Of a stretch of DNA of 64,000 nt, positions 1 through 10,286 are shown piece after piece. The first letter of the stretch is position 1; each line of letters begins with the position of its first letter. The stretch spans positions 164,685 through 228,684 of the forward strand of contig NZ_KE383829.1 of assembly GCF_000422425.1 (NCBI RefSeq), given 5' to 3'. A model generated the notes under the pieces. The model made no database searches, was not told the origin of the DNA, and was given only the letters and a program-made list of their open reading frames with translations. The stretch comes from Oceanospirillum beijerinckii DSM 7166 (GTDB lineage: Bacteria > Pseudomonadota > Gammaproteobacteria > Pseudomonadales > Halomonadaceae). The position numbers were made by a program, and so were the translations under genes.

Positions 1-615
1 CAATGGCTTACAAGCCGGAATATTCGCCGCAACGATCTGGGTTATAGCTTTGAGCTATGTTTTTCCGGTAGTGAAGTCACGGTTAATCTGCAGGTGCCGG
101 GACGGCATAATGTTTCTAACGCCTTGGCAGCTGCGGCAGCGGCTTTTGCTATTGGTCTTAAGGCGGAACAGATTGTGACTGGGTTAGAATCATTCTGTGG
201 TGTCAGCGGGCGCTTACAGACTGTTACCGGGTTAAAGGGTGCGACTGTGCTAAACGACAGTTACAATGCCAACCCCGGTTCAGTTCGGGTGGCGATAGAT
301 ACTCTGACCGATTATCCCGGTCAGCAGATTTTGGTGCTGGGTGATATTGGTGAATTAGGCGATAGCAGCTCAGAGGCTCACTATGAGCTGGGGTTGTATG
401 CCAAACGAGCCGGTGTTGATCGCTTGCTGACTTTAGGTGATGACAGTGAACAAGCCTCTTTGGCTTTTGGTGCTGGTAGCAGCCATTGGTGGGACAGAGA
501 GCGGTTAATAGAAGAATTAATGACGCAACTACAAGCGGATTGCACGGTATTAATTAAAGGCTCACGTGCAGCAGCTATGGAGCTTGTAGTGGAGGCGATC
601 AAACTTAAGCGATAA
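1..615 (+). CDS. murF: UDP-N-acetylmuramoyl-tripeptide-D-alanyl-D-alanine ligase MurF, C-terminal part
   Basis: The frame is open from the first base of the window, so only the last 204 codons are present and the start lies upstream. MurF adds the D-Ala-D-Ala dipeptide to the UDP-MurNAc tripeptide in the cytoplasm, the last soluble step of peptidoglycan precursor synthesis. The visible part holds the end of the central ATPase domain ([14 protein letters not shown]) and the C-terminal Mur ligase domain with the [10 protein letters not shown] motif that contacts nucleotide. It is followed after 28 bases by mraY, the usual order in the division and cell wall cluster. The identity rests on these motifs and on context. 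Confidence 0.95.
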   Translation, partial: QWLTSRNIRRNDLGYSFELCFSGSEVTVNLQVPGRHNVSNALAAAAAAFAIGLKAEQIVTGLESFCGVSGRLQTVTGLKGATVLNDSYNANPGSVRVAIDTLTDYPGQQILVLGDIGELGDSSSEAHYELGLYAKRAGVDRLLTLGDDSEQASLAFGAGSSHWWDRERLIEELMTQLQADCTVLIKGSRAAAMELVVEAIKLKR

Positions 616-643
616 AAACGATAATTTAGGATTAAATCGACCC

Positions 644-1726
644 ATGCTTCTGATTATTGCGGACTGGTTTGCCCAGTACTACAGCCCATTCAGTGTATTC
701 AGTTATTTGACGTTAAGGGCTATTCTGGGGGTGCTGACCGCGTTGGCATTTTCTCTGGTTCTCGGCCCTTATATGATCCGCAAACTGGTTGAGGCTCAAA
801 TCGGTCAGGCGGTACGTAATGATGGTCCCCAAAGCCATCTGAGTAAAAATGGCACGCCAACCATGGGCGGTGCTTTGATTATCAGCGCCATTGCGATCAG
901 TACCCTGTTATGGGCTGATCTGAGTAACCGCTATGTGTGGGTGGTACTGCTGGTCACTTTGCTGTTTGCTGCGATTGGCTGGGTGGATGACTACCGCAAA
1001 GTGGTGGAGAAAAACCCCCGAGGTCTGCCTGCAAAATGGAAATATTTCTGGCAATCGGTGACCGGTGCGGGAGCGGCAATTTTTCTGTTTACTACTGCGC
1101 CAAGCCTGGCTGAGACCTCGTTGATTATCCCTTTCTTTAAAGACTTTGCCTGGGAGATGGGCATCTTCTTTGTCATTCTGACCTACTTTGTGATTGTGGG
1201 GACCAGTAATGCGGTTAATCTGACCGACGGCTTGGATGGTCTGGCAATTCTGCCAACGGTATTGGTAGGGTCGGCACTGGGTGTGTTTGCTTACTTGTCC
1301 GGTCACCTGCAGTTTGCGAGCTATCTGAATATACCTTACATCGCAGGTGCTGGTGAGTTGGTGGTGTTCTGTGCCACGATTGCCGGTGCGGGTTTAGGCT
1401 TCCTGTGGTTTAACACCTACCCTGCTCAGGTTTTTATGGGCGATGTGGGTTCTTTGGCTCTGGGTGCTGCGCTGGGTGTTGTAGCCGTGATTGTGCGTCA
1501 GGAGATCGTGCTGTTTATTATGGGCGGCGTGTTTGTGATGGAAACGGTGTCTGTAATTTTACAGGTCGGCTCTTATAAGCTGACTGGGCGTCGTATTTTT
1601 CGTATGGCACCAATACATCATCACTTTGAACTAAAGGGTTGGCCGGAGCCACGGGTGATTGTTCGCTTCTGGATTATTACGGTCATTCTGGTATTGATTG
1701 GGCTGTCTACTTTAAAACTGCGCTAA
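644..1726 (+). CDS. mraY: Phospho-N-acetylmuramoyl-pentapeptide transferase MraY
   Basis: MraY transfers phospho-MurNAc-pentapeptide from UDP to undecaprenyl phosphate, making lipid I in the inner membrane. The 360-residue product has the family's usual length and about ten hydrophobic segments. Diagnostic motifs are the acidic VDDYRK near residue 115, [10 protein letters not shown] near residue 192 and the HHHFELKG loop near residue 324, which form the Mg2+ and nucleotide site. A perfect 9-bp hairpin overlaps the stop codon. An unusually long gap then separates this gene from murD, whereas most gammaproteobacteria have only a few bases there. Confidence 0.97.
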   Translation: MLLIIADWFAQYYSPFSVFSYLTLRAILGVLTALAFSLVLGPYMIRKLVEAQIGQAVRNDGPQSHLSKNGTPTMGGALIISAIAISTLLWADLSNRYVWVVLLVTLLFAAIGWVDDYRKVVEKNPRGLPAKWKYFWQSVTGAGAAIFLFTTAPSLAETSLIIPFFKDFAWEMGIFFVILTYFVIVGTSNAVNLTDGLDGLAILPTVLVGSALGVFAYLSGHLQFASYLNIPYIAGAGELVVFCATIAGAGLGFLWFNTYPAQVFMGDVGSLALGAALGVVAVIVRQEIVLFIMGGVFVMETVSVILQVGSYKLTGRRIFRMAPIHHHFELKGWPEPRVIVRFWIITVILVLIGLSTLKLR

Positions 1727-1737
1727 TGGCGCAGTTT
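1715..1737 (+). other. Hairpin overlapping the mraY stop codon
   Basis: Arms AAACTGCGC (1715-1723) and GCGCAGTTT (1729-1737) are perfectly complementary around a 5-nt loop, and the TAA stop lies within the structure. Only three T follow the stem, so it is at best a weak terminator. It could stabilise the mraY 3' end or attenuate reading into murD. Function is inferred; the inverted repeat itself is plain. Confidence 0.6.
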
Positions 1738-1805
1738 CCGCTTGCTGGGCAGCCTGTCGCAGTTGTCGCTCAGGAAGAAAGACTGTCGAAAACAGTAGGC
1801 TGTTA

Positions 1806-1824
1806 TGAGCCTGAAATAGGCTCA
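1806..1824 (+). other. Small hairpin upstream of murD
   Basis: Arms TGAGCCT and AGGCTCA (7 bp, loop GAAAT) lie 25 bases before the murD TTG start. With the hairpin at the mraY stop it makes the mraY-murD spacer structurally unusual. No T tract follows, so a terminator is unlikely. Confidence 0.45.
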
Positions 1825-1849
1825 AGAGTATAAGTAAGAGGATAAGGTT

Positions 1850-3283
1850 TTGCCACACTCCGTCATCATAGGTTTAGGTCAGACAGGTTTGTCTTGTGCT
1901 CGTTATCTGGCAAAAAAAGGCGTGGATTTTGCGGTAGCTGATACTCGCTTTAAGCCGCCTATGTTGGAGCAGTTGGAAGATGAATTTCCTGAGCTGGAGA
2001 TCTGGTTAGGGCCTCTTGATAGTTCTCTTCTGAGAGAGGCTCAGGAACTGGTTGTCAGCCCCGGGGTTGCTATCAGTGAACCGGCTATAGCGGAAGCGAT
2101 GCACTTTGGTGTTTCTGTAGTGGGCGATGTCGAGCTGTTTGCCCGAGAACTGGCTGATAGAAAACGCTCCGAAGGCCTGAGTGCGCCGGATGTGATTGCT
2201 ATTACTGGTTCCAACGCTAAAAGTACGGTTACCTCTTTAGTCGGTTTTATGGCTGAGAAGGCAGGAATTAACGTAGGGGTCGGCGGTAATATCGGCTTGC
2301 CGGTACTGGAGTTGCTGGAGCAGGATGAGAAAGCATTATACGTACTGGAATTATCCTCTTTTCAACTGGAAACCACCCATACTTTAAATGCCAAAGTCGC
2401 AACTATTTTGAATGTCAGTCCAGACCACATGGATCGTTATCCTGGTATCGTTGAGTATGGCCTGGCAAAGCAAAGGATCTATGTGGGTTGTCAGCATGCT
2501 GTTGTTAATCGTGCAGATGAAGCGACTTTACCTGTGCATCAACGCATACCTAATGGCATCACTTTTGGTTTGGATTGTCCTGATGAAGGGCAGCTGGGTC
2601 TTCGGGATACAGATCGGGGCACAGTGCTGGCATTGGGTGAAGAGATACTACTGCCTGTTGATCAGATGACATTGACCGGTCGTCACGGCCAGGAAAATGC
2701 CTTGTCATCCCTGGCTCTGGGCTTAAGCGCCGGTTTACCCATGGATGCTATGTTGGATGCTCTGACTTGTTTTGAAAGTCTGCCTCATCGCTGTCAGCCT
2801 GTTGCTGAAATTGATGGGGTGCAATATATCAATGACTCAAAAGGCACCAGTGTCGGTGCAACGGTCGCTGCACTAAAAGGTCTGGGGCCAGGCTTGGCAA
2901 TAGATGCTGATGGTAAGGCTCAGGGTAAAATTGTTTTGATTGCGGGGGGGGATGGCAAAGGTGCAGTGTTTGATGATCTGGTTCAGCCTGTACTCGACTT
3001 TGCCCGTGCAGTGGTGCTGATTGGTCGTGATGGCCCACACATTGCGGATATTTTGCCCGATACAATCGAGATGAAGAAAGCTGGTGATATGGCCAGTGCA
3101 GTCAAAACGGCACAGACACTGGCGCGGCCAGGAGATCTGGTGCTGCTTTCTCCTGCTTGTGCCAGCTTTGATATGTTTGCCGGTTATGCCGCCCGTGGTC
3201 ATGCTTTTGCCGAAGCCGTAAAGGCATTGATGCCAAGCCTGCCAAATGTGCAAGGCGTGCAGGAGTCGACAGGTGTCCACTGA
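1850..3283 (+). CDS. murD: UDP-N-acetylmuramoylalanine-D-glutamate ligase MurD
   Basis: MurD adds D-glutamate to UDP-MurNAc-L-Ala in the cytoplasm. The product is 477 residues: an N-terminal Rossmann-like domain (VIIGLGQTGLS), a central ATPase domain with P-loop GSNAKST near residue 120, and a C-terminal ligase domain with NDSKGTSVGA. The Ala in place of the second P-loop Gly also occurs in Pseudomonas MurD, so it is not a defect. I chose the TTG start at 1850, preceded by AGAGGATAAGG, because no ATG lies close by in frame. The gene sits 123 bases after mraY and overlaps ftsW by 11 bases. Confidence 0.95.
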   Translation: MPHSVIIGLGQTGLSCARYLAKKGVDFAVADTRFKPPMLEQLEDEFPELEIWLGPLDSSLLREAQELVVSPGVAISEPAIAEAMHFGVSVVGDVELFARELADRKRSEGLSAPDVIAITGSNAKSTVTSLVGFMAEKAGINVGVGGNIGLPVLELLEQDEKALYVLELSSFQLETTHTLNAKVATILNVSPDHMDRYPGIVEYGLAKQRIYVGCQHAVVNRADEATLPVHQRIPNGITFGLDCPDEGQLGLRDTDRGTVLALGEEILLPVDQMTLTGRHGQENALSSLALGLSAGLPMDAMLDALTCFESLPHRCQPVAEIDGVQYINDSKGTSVGATVAALKGLGPGLAIDADGKAQGKIVLIAGGDGKGAVFDDLVQPVLDFARAVVLIGRDGPHIADILPDTIEMKKAGDMASAVKTAQTLARPGDLVLLSPACASFDMFAGYAARGHAFAEAVKALMPSLPNVQGVQESTGVH

Positions 3284-4700
3284 GCATCCTTCCTATCAGA
3301 GTGATTCCTTGCATTCGTCTCAGTCTGCTCAACGTAGGCCCGGTGCGTCGTACGATAACGGCGGGCCCGCTTTTAGTGATACCTCAGCGTCTATTGATGA
3401 GCTGACGGCAGCCTATGATGAGTCGAATCGTCCTTATTATGATGAGCCTGATTTTTCAGCGAGTTGGAAGCAGACTCTGGCAGAGAAATTATCGCCAATC
3501 TCATCGGCGTTAAACCTGCCTTATGTCAACCGGGAGATGACCCGGCGCTTGGATGGTTGGTTGCTGTTTTCGGCGATCTTTCTGTTGTTCCTGGGCTGGT
3601 TGATGGTGACCTCTGCTTCAATGGAAGTGGCGGGTAGCCGCTATGGCAATCCGTTCTTTTTCAGTTTACGTCATGGTATTTATCTGATCATGGGGTTGGG
3701 TTTAGGCCTGATGATCATGTTGGTGCCCATGCGTTGGTGGTATGACAATAGTTTCGTACTCCTTCTATTGGCCTTTTTGCTGTTGATTGCAGTGTTGGTG
3801 CCCGGGATCGGTAAAGAGGTGAATGGTAGCTCCCGTTGGATCTCTTTGGGGGTTGTTAACCTGCAGGCCTCCGAGTTGGCCAAGCTGTTTATGATGGTCT
3901 ATTTGGCGGGGTATCTGGTGCGTCGCCTGAATGAAGTACGTGAGCAGTGGTCCGGTTTTATTAAGCCATTGGCGGTTATGGTTTTTATGGGCCTGCTGTT
4001 GATTATGGAGCCTGATTACGGGGCAACGGTGGTCATTCTGGGCAGTATGTTGGGTGTGCTGTTTCTGTCTGGTGTGGGCATGAAACGCTTCCTGATGCTG
4101 TTAATAGCAACGGTTGGTTTGGCAGGCTCTATTGCTTTGATGCAGCCTTACCGTCTGAAGCGCCTGACCACCTATTTTGATCCTTGGGCCGCTCAGTTTG
4201 ATTCCGGTTATCAGTTGACTCAGGCATTGATTGCTTTTGGTCGCGGTGGTTGGAATGGCTTGGGACTAGGCAATAGTGTTCAGAAGCTGTTTTATCTGCC
4301 TGAGGCCCATACTGACTTTGTGTTTGCAATTCTGGCCGAAGAACTGGGACTAATAGGTGCTCTGCTGACTCTGTTTATATATGGGGTGCTGGTTTATCGC
4401 ATGGTATCTATTGCCAAACGTGCCGGTGAAACCGGTTTACTGTTCCACTGCTACACCTGTTTTGGTCTGGCTCTGGTTATTTCGGCTCAGGTGTTTATCA
4501 ATATCGGTGTAAATACCGGTTTATTACCCACTAAAGGCCTGACGCTACCCTTTATGAGTTACGGTGGCAGTAGCTTATTGATTAGTTGTGTTATGGTGGC
4601 TATCGCGTTACGGGTTGATCTGGAAGCCCGCTATACCCTGGAAGAAAAAGCCAACGAGATTGAAAAGAAGCGAGAGCACTATGCCCGTCGACGCAAATAA
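3273..4700 (+). CDS. ftsW: Septal peptidoglycan polymerase FtsW (SEDS family)
   Basis: FtsW polymerises lipid II at the septum together with the transpeptidase FtsI. The GTG at 3273 is preferred as start because AGGAG (3261-3265) lies 7 bases before it; an upstream ATG at 3246 lacks such a site. This gives 475 residues. An acidic, Ser/Tyr-rich cytoplasmic tail of about 90 residues precedes the first of about ten membrane segments, near residue 95. SEDS motifs include NGSSRWI and, near the end, GLTLPFMSYGGSS. It overlaps murD at its start and murG at its end, so translational coupling is likely. Confidence 0.95.
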   Translation: MSTEHPSYQSDSLHSSQSAQRRPGASYDNGGPAFSDTSASIDELTAAYDESNRPYYDEPDFSASWKQTLAEKLSPISSALNLPYVNREMTRRLDGWLLFSAIFLLFLGWLMVTSASMEVAGSRYGNPFFFSLRHGIYLIMGLGLGLMIMLVPMRWWYDNSFVLLLLAFLLLIAVLVPGIGKEVNGSSRWISLGVVNLQASELAKLFMMVYLAGYLVRRLNEVREQWSGFIKPLAVMVFMGLLLIMEPDYGATVVILGSMLGVLFLSGVGMKRFLMLLIATVGLAGSIALMQPYRLKRLTTYFDPWAAQFDSGYQLTQALIAFGRGGWNGLGLGNSVQKLFYLPEAHTDFVFAILAEELGLIGALLTLFIYGVLVYRMVSIAKRAGETGLLFHCYTCFGLALVISAQVFINIGVNTGLLPTKGLTLPFMSYGGSSLLISCVMVAIALRVDLEARYTLEEKANEIEKKREHYARRRK

Positions 4701-5820
4701 GGATATCCCTACTACAGCTGGTGGTTATAACGCTGTCCCACAAGAGAGAAACCTAACCGGTAAGAAAGTTCTGATAATGGCTGGTGGTACTGGTGGTCAT
4801 GTGATTCCGGCGTTGTCCCTGGCAAAAGACTTTCAGAGTAAGGGCTTAACCGTTGAATGGTTAGGTGGGCACCAGGGAATTGAAAACCGATTGGTTCCTG
4901 AGGCTGGAATTAAGCTGAATCAGGTGGATGTTGTAGGGCTGCGCGGCAAGGGACTAGTGCGTAAACTGGTTGCTCCTTGGTTGATTCTTAAGACTGTATT
5001 ACAGGCCAGAAACATCTTAAAGCGTTATCAACCCGATCTGGTAGTTGGTCTGGGTGGTTTTGCCAGTGGGCCTGGTGGTTTAGCCTCTAAGCTGCTGGGT
5101 ATTCCTCTGTTTATTCATGAACAAAATGCTGTAGCGGGGATGACCAACCGTTGGTTAAGTAAGTTTGCCCGTATCACTTTCGCAGCCTTTCCTGGGGCTT
5201 TTCAACAAGTGGATGCAGTGGTGACAGGCAACCCAGTACGAGAGCCGCTGTTTACCATTGAGGCAAAGTCGACGATTACAGCGCCATTTAAGCTATTGGT
5301 AGTGGGCGGTAGCCTGGGTGCTCAGGCGATTAATGAATGCTTGCCGGGTGCTTTGGCAAAAATACCAGTAGAGTTAAGGCCTGAAGTGCGTCATCAATCT
5401 GGTAAGGGCAAATTGGACAGTACTCAGGAGTACTACCGCCAGGCTGGTAGTGAAGCTCAGGTGATTGAGTTTATCGATGATATGCATGAAGCCTTTGCAT
5501 GGGCCGATGTTGTGCTTTGCCGTGCCGGAGCGTTAACGGTATCGGAGCTGGCAGCCGCAGGGCGAGCTTCCATTCTGGTGCCCTTACCGACTGCTGTCGA
5601 TGATCATCAAACGGCTAATGCGCGTTTTTTGGTGAATGAAGAGGCGGGTATTTTATTGCCGCAAAAAGAGATGACTCAGGAAACTTTGGCTCAGCAGTTG
5701 GTCGAACTGTCCCGAGAGCCGCAAAGAATAATACAGATGGGTAGCAATGCCCGCAGAGTTGCACGGCCACAAGCAACCCAAGAGGTTGTTGTGCAGTGTT
5801 TGGAGAGTAGTTTTGGCTGA
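4681..5820 (+). CDS. murG: UDP-N-acetylglucosamine-N-acetylmuramyl-pentapeptide transferase MurG
   Basis: MurG is a peripheral inner-membrane GT-B glycosyltransferase that converts lipid I to lipid II. The glycine-rich loop [13 protein letters not shown] near residue 33 and the HEQNAVAG and [10 protein letters not shown] segments are typical. The ATG at 4681 overlaps the end of ftsW by 20 bases and gives 379 residues. The start is slightly uncertain because the first 30 residues are not conserved; an internal ATG at 4777 would begin at the glycine loop. It overlaps murC by 8 bases. Confidence 0.95.
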   Translation: MPVDANKDIPTTAGGYNAVPQERNLTGKKVLIMAGGTGGHVIPALSLAKDFQSKGLTVEWLGGHQGIENRLVPEAGIKLNQVDVVGLRGKGLVRKLVAPWLILKTVLQARNILKRYQPDLVVGLGGFASGPGGLASKLLGIPLFIHEQNAVAGMTNRWLSKFARITFAAFPGAFQQVDAVVTGNPVREPLFTIEAKSTITAPFKLLVVGGSLGAQAINECLPGALAKIPVELRPEVRHQSGKGKLDSTQEYYRQAGSEAQVIEFIDDMHEAFAWADVVLCRAGALTVSELAAAGRASILVPLPTAVDDHQTANARFLVNEEAGILLPQKEMTQETLAQQLVELSREPQRIIQMGSNARRVARPQATQEVVVQCLESSFG

Positions 5821-7255
5821 AGAAAAATTAGGTTTTCAGGTGCCTGAGATGCGCCGCATTCGTCGTATTCACTTTGTGGGTATTGGCGGCGTAGGTATGT
5901 GTGGTATTGCTGAGGTGCTGCTGAATCAGGGGTATCAGATTTCTGGCTCAGATCTAAAGAACTCGGCTGCTGTACAACGTTTGACTGCTCTGGGTGCTGA
6001 AGTATTTATCGGTCATACAGAAGGCAATGTGATTGGGGCTAACGTGGTTGTGGTATCAACCGCGATCAATACCGATAACCCTGAGGTGTCTTATGCTTTG
6101 GAGCACCGCATCCCTATCGTTCGCCGGGCTGAGATGTTAGCTGAGCTGATGCGTTTCCGTCATGGTATTGCTGTGGCTGGAACTCATGGTAAAACAACGA
6201 CAACCAGTTTGATGGCGACGGTTCTGGCTGAAGACGAGCTGGATCCGACCTTTGTTATCGGTGGTCGTTTGAACAGTGCCGGTGCCAATGCCCGTTTGGG
6301 AGAGAGTCGTTATCTGGTGGCCGAGGCAGATGAAAGCGATGCCTCCTTCCTGCACTTACAGCCGATGGTCGCTATTGTTACTAATATCGATGCGGATCAT
6401 ATGTCCACCTATGGCGGTGATTTCAGTAAGCTGAAGCAGACCTTTATCGACTTTCTGCACAACCTGCCTTTCTACGGTCTGGCTGTAGTTTGCATCGATG
6501 ATCCTGTGGTACGTGAGTTATTGCCTCTGATCAGTCGCCCTGTCATCACCTACGGTTTCAGTGAAGATGCCGACTACCGTGTAGATAATTTCCAGCAGGA
6601 TGGTCAGCAAATTTGTTTTACAGCGCGTCGTCCTGAAGGTATGGCTGATCTGAATATCAAGCTAAATATGCCGGGTCAGCATAACGCCTTGAATGCTTTG
6701 GCGACTATTGTGGTGGCCAGTGATGAAGGTGTGACTGATCAGGCTATCTGCAATGGTTTAGCGCGTTTTGATGGTGTTGGGCGCCGTTTCCAGATACTGG
6801 GGCAGCTAGAACACGATAAGGGTAGCGCTATGCTGGTGGATGATTATGGTCATCACCCGCGAGAAGTCGAAGTAACGATCCAGGCGGTACGTTGTGGTTG
6901 GCCTGATCGTCGTCTGGTGATGGTGTATCAGCCTCACCGCTTTAGCCGTACCCGTGATCTATATGAAGATTTTGTCCAGGTTTTATCTGGGGTGGATAAG
7001 TTACTCTTGATGGAAGTATTTGCGGCGGGAGAGGAAGTGATTCCTGGTGCCGATGGGCGTGCATTAAGTCGAAGTATCCGTGAGCGTGGCCAGGTTGAAC
7101 CTATCTTTATTCCAGAAAAAACTGAACTGAAAAAAGTGCTGCGTTCTGTATTGCAGGATGGTGATATTCTGTTGTTGCAAGGTGCCGGTGATATTGGTGG
7201 TTTAGCTGTGGATTTAGCTGCCCAGGGCTTAGGTAAGCAGGATGGAGAGCAATAA
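5813..7255 (+). CDS. murC: UDP-N-acetylmuramate-L-alanine ligase MurC
   Basis: MurC adds the first amino acid (L-Ala) to UDP-MurNAc. The TTG at 5813, with GGAG 7 bases upstream inside the end of murG, gives 480 residues, the usual length. The N-terminal domain starts with [18 protein letters not shown], which binds the UDP substrate. The P-loop is [12 protein letters not shown] near residue 122, and [10 protein letters not shown] marks the C-terminal domain. The ATG at 5849 is a weaker alternative start. The gene overlaps murG upstream, and ddl begins one base after its stop. Confidence 0.95.
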   Translation: MAEEKLGFQVPEMRRIRRIHFVGIGGVGMCGIAEVLLNQGYQISGSDLKNSAAVQRLTALGAEVFIGHTEGNVIGANVVVVSTAINTDNPEVSYALEHRIPIVRRAEMLAELMRFRHGIAVAGTHGKTTTTSLMATVLAEDELDPTFVIGGRLNSAGANARLGESRYLVAEADESDASFLHLQPMVAIVTNIDADHMSTYGGDFSKLKQTFIDFLHNLPFYGLAVVCIDDPVVRELLPLISRPVITYGFSEDADYRVDNFQQDGQQICFTARRPEGMADLNIKLNMPGQHNALNALATIVVASDEGVTDQAICNGLARFDGVGRRFQILGQLEHDKGSAMLVDDYGHHPREVEVTIQAVRCGWPDRRLVMVYQPHRFSRTRDLYEDFVQVLSGVDKLLLMEVFAAGEEVIPGADGRALSRSIRERGQVEPIFIPEKTELKKVLRSVLQDGDILLLQGAGDIGGLAVDLAAQGLGKQDGEQ

Positions 7256-7256
7256 G

Positions 7257-8168
7257 ATGCGTGTGGCTGTGTTATATGGCGGTACTTCCGCAGAAAGAGA
7301 TGTCTCTTTAAAAAGTGGGCGGGCGGTTATTGCGGCACTGGAAAGTGTTAATACAGATGTCATCGCTATTGATGTACAACATAACTGGCTGGAGCAGTTG
7401 CTGGACAGTCAGTTTGATATTGCTTTTTTGGCGCTGCATGGTCGTGGCGGGGAAGATGGCACCATTCAGGGTCTGTTAGATAGTCTGGAAATCCCTTATA
7501 CCGGTAGTGGGGTTCTGGGCTCAGCTCTGGCGATGGATAAGCTGAAAACTAAACAAATTTGGCAAACCCTGGGATTACCAACACCTGCTTATGAGATTAT
7601 TACGCCTGATAGTGATCCGGAAGTGATTTGGCAGCAACTTTCAGTACCTATGATGGTGAAACCGGTACATGAAGGCTCCAGTATTGGTTTATCCAAAGTT
7701 GAGCAGCTTTCAGAGCTGAAGGAAGCGATTGATAAAGCGGCTGAGCTGGATAGTCAGGTGATGGCTGAAGAGTGGGTGACCGGGCGGGAGTACACTATCT
7801 CGATTCTTGATGGTAAGGCGCTGCCGGTCATTGGTCTGGAAACCCATCATCAGTTTTATGATTATGAAGCTAAATACCTGGTAAATGACACCCGTTATCT
7901 ATTGCCATGTGGTTTAAATCAAACAGAAGAAGAGGCTTTACAAACTCTGGCTTTGGAAGCTTTTAATGCCGTGGGTTGTCGCGACTGGGGGCGTGTTGAT
8001 GTGATGGTTGATCAAGAGGGTAAACCTCAGTTGCTGGAAGTCAATACCTTGCCAGGTATGACTGATCATAGCCTGGTGCCTATGGCCGCAAAAGCGGCAG
8101 GCTATAGTTTTGCTGAACTTATTTTGGCAATTATCGATGCCGCTCAAAAGCGTTATCACAACGGCTAA
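7257..8168 (+). CDS. ddl: D-alanine-D-alanine ligase
   Basis: Ddl makes the D-Ala-D-Ala dipeptide used by MurF. It is an ATP-grasp enzyme: the N-terminus carries LYGGTSAERDVSLKSG, the central part MVKPVHEGSSIGLSKV, and the end LLEVNTLPGMTDHSLVP, with the metal-binding Glu and Asn. The ATG at 7257 has GGAG 9 bases upstream and gives 303 residues. An earlier ATG at 7242 overlaps murC and has poorer spacing. Its place between murC and ftsQ matches ddlB of Escherichia coli. Confidence 0.95.
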   Translation: MRVAVLYGGTSAERDVSLKSGRAVIAALESVNTDVIAIDVQHNWLEQLLDSQFDIAFLALHGRGGEDGTIQGLLDSLEIPYTGSGVLGSALAMDKLKTKQIWQTLGLPTPAYEIITPDSDPEVIWQQLSVPMMVKPVHEGSSIGLSKVEQLSELKEAIDKAAELDSQVMAEEWVTGREYTISILDGKALPVIGLETHHQFYDYEAKYLVNDTRYLLPCGLNQTEEEALQTLALEAFNAVGCRDWGRVDVMVDQEGKPQLLEVNTLPGMTDHSLVPMAAKAAGYSFAELILAIIDAAQKRYHNG

Positions 8169-8186
8169 GTCAGAGGCTGATGTAAG

Positions 8187-8894
8187 TTGAGCAGACGTCT
8201 GATTAGGCTGGATTGGTTGAACCCCATTGTATTAACCCTTCTGTTTGTTGCTCTTGCGGGGGGGTACAAATTTGTCCAGCCGTTGCTCGAGTGGCCGGTT
8301 AGTGACGTGAGAGTGCAAGGCAAGCTGGAGCATACGGATACGCGAGCGTTACAATATGTATTGGCCAAAACATTGGCTCCAGGTTTTCTGGCCGCTGATC
8401 TGGGTGAAGTAGAGAGATCGGTAGAACGACTACCCTGGGTACACTCAGCTCAGGCCAGCCGGATCTGGCCGGAGCAGTTAGAATTAAGGATAACCGAGAA
8501 GAGAGCTATCGCAAATTGGTTGCAAAATGGCCTTTTGGATTCTAATCTAGTGCCCTTTTTCCCGAAATCATCGCCTGACTTTGATGATTTGCCAAAGTTA
8601 GCAGGCCCTGTGGGTAGCGAAAAGCGGGTTTGGCGTTTATATCGTGAGCTTCATAAAGAGCTGTCAGGGCAAGGGTTAGAGCCCGATGTACTCTCTATGG
8701 CCAGCCACGGTGCATGGTCATTGCATATTAAAGATGGACCTTGGGTTTTGCTTGGTAAGGATCACAGGGAACAGAAAATTGCACGCCTGACGTCGGTGTA
8801 TAAAAATCTGGCCGATCGATGGCATCAAATCCGTTTGATAGATATGCGCTATCCGAACGGTTTTGCTGTTGAATGGCAGCAAGAGAATTTATAA
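8187..8894 (+). CDS. ftsQ: Cell division protein FtsQ
   Basis: FtsQ is a bitopic inner-membrane protein that links early and late divisome proteins through FtsB and FtsL. The 235-residue product has a short cytoplasmic end, one membrane segment at about 14-30, a POTRA domain (about 36-105, including VSDVRVQGKLEHTD) and the FtsQ beta domain, ending with IDMRYPNGFAVEW. A stop in the same frame lies three codons upstream, so the TTG at 8187 is the first possible start; AGAGG lies about 10 bases before it. Confidence 0.93.
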   Translation: MSRRLIRLDWLNPIVLTLLFVALAGGYKFVQPLLEWPVSDVRVQGKLEHTDTRALQYVLAKTLAPGFLAADLGEVERSVERLPWVHSAQASRIWPEQLELRITEKRAIANWLQNGLLDSNLVPFFPKSSPDFDDLPKLAGPVGSEKRVWRLYRELHKELSGQGLEPDVLSMASHGAWSLHIKDGPWVLLGKDHREQKIARLTSVYKNLADRWHQIRLIDMRYPNGFAVEWQQENL

Positions 8895-8960
8895 TCTAGC
8901 GGCAAGGTTTGGTTTTTCTTTAGTTTTTATCGGCATTGTTTTGAGGAGTATGCCCGGCTT

Positions 8961-10250
8961 ATGGCAACAGAGATGACAAATAACAATATGGTTGTCGGGC
9001 TTGATATCGGAACATCAAAAGTGGTTGCCATTGTCGGTCATCGTTTGGCTGATGGTGATATTGAGATTGTCGGTATCGGTTCCCACCCATCCCGAGGTTT
9101 GAAAAAAGGGGTGGTGATCAATATTGAGTCCACAGTGCAATCGATTAAACGTGCAGTGGAAGAAGCTGAATTAATGGCCGGGTGTAATATTCACTCGGTT
9201 TTTGTCGGTATTGCGGGTAGTCATATTAAGAGTCAGAACTCTCATGGTGTAGTGGGTACCACTAACCGTGAAGTGACACAGTCAGATATTGATCGGGTAA
9301 TTGAAACAGCACAAGCTGTTACTTTCCCTGGGGATCAGAAAATTATTCATCTGTTGCCACAGGAGTATGCCATTGATGATCATGAAGGTATTAAAGAACC
9401 TTTGGGTATGTCAGGGGTACGACTGGAAGCAAAAGTCCATTTGGTAACCGCTGCTGTGAACGCGATCCAGAATATTGCCAAGTGTGTGAACCGCTGCAAT
9501 TTAGCTGTCGATGGCATTATTTTAGAGCAATTAGCATCCAGTTATGCTGTGCTGAGTGAGGATGAGAAGGATCTTGGCGTCTGTTTGGTTGATATAGGTG
9601 GTGGTACGACAGATATTGCCATTTTCACTGAAGGCGCTATCAAGCATACAGCGGTCATTCCTATTGCAGGGGATCAGGTGACCAATGATATTGCGATGGC
9701 TTTGAGAACTCCTACTCAGAATGCTGAAGAAATTAAGATAAAATATGCTTGTGCCCTGACACAGTTAGCGAGTGAAGAGCATGTGTTTCAGGTGCCAAGT
9801 GTAGGGGATCGTGAACCTCAGGAATTGTCTCGCCAGAGACTGGCTGAAGTGGTTGAACCTCGTTATGATGAACTGTTCACTTTGGTGCGTGATGAGATTC
9901 GCCGAAGCGGCTATGAAGATTTAATACCAGCAGGTGTCGTATTAACCGGTGGTACATCCAAAATGGAAGGTGTACCCCAGTTAGCGGAAGAGATCTTCCA
10001 TATGCAGGTGCGAATTGCTTCGCCAAGTAATATTAAGGGATTATCCGATGTGGTTGGAAATCCTATATACTCTACAGGTGTAGGTCTTTTGGTATACGGT
10101 TTAGCAAACAGTGATGCGGTTTCGACAGCAGGTCGTTATGTCGAAGAGCAACCTGTTACGACTGTAAAAAGTCATAATACACCTCATCAGGTTGATGACG
10201 ATTCCGGTGTGATTGATAAAATCAAGAGCTGGTTTAAGGGTAACTTCTGA
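8961..10250 (+). CDS. ftsA: Cell division protein FtsA
   Basis: FtsA is an actin-like ATPase that anchors FtsZ to the membrane and recruits later divisome proteins. The product is 429 residues. It starts with the phosphate-1 motif GLDIGTSKVVAIVG and has VDIGGGTTDIAIF (phosphate-2) and VLTGGTSKMEGV (adenosine loop). The C-terminus IDKIKSWFKGNF is the amphipathic membrane-targeting helix. GAGGAG lies 12 bases before the ATG, a somewhat long spacing; ATG 8973 is a minor alternative. ftsZ follows after 36 bases. Confidence 0.97.
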   Translation: MATEMTNNNMVVGLDIGTSKVVAIVGHRLADGDIEIVGIGSHPSRGLKKGVVINIESTVQSIKRAVEEAELMAGCNIHSVFVGIAGSHIKSQNSHGVVGTTNREVTQSDIDRVIETAQAVTFPGDQKIIHLLPQEYAIDDHEGIKEPLGMSGVRLEAKVHLVTAAVNAIQNIAKCVNRCNLAVDGIILEQLASSYAVLSEDEKDLGVCLVDIGGGTTDIAIFTEGAIKHTAVIPIAGDQVTNDIAMALRTPTQNAEEIKIKYACALTQLASEEHVFQVPSVGDREPQELSRQRLAEVVEPRYDELFTLVRDEIRRSGYEDLIPAGVVLTGGTSKMEGVPQLAEEIFHMQVRIASPSNIKGLSDVVGNPIYSTGVGLLVYGLANSDAVSTAGRYVEEQPVTTVKSHNTPHQVDDDSGVIDKIKSWFKGNF

Positions 10251-10286
10251 CAGAGCTGCGTTTTGTGAGTTTGAGGAGACTGGATA

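Noticed and set aside
1639-1833. 64-codon frame across the mraY-murD gap
   Set aside because: Starts inside mraY, overlaps two hairpins and has no domain or credible start signal.
2207-2230. MurD P-loop GSNAKST lacking the second Gly
   Set aside because: I recall the same variant in functional Pseudomonas MurD, so it is not evidence of inactivation.
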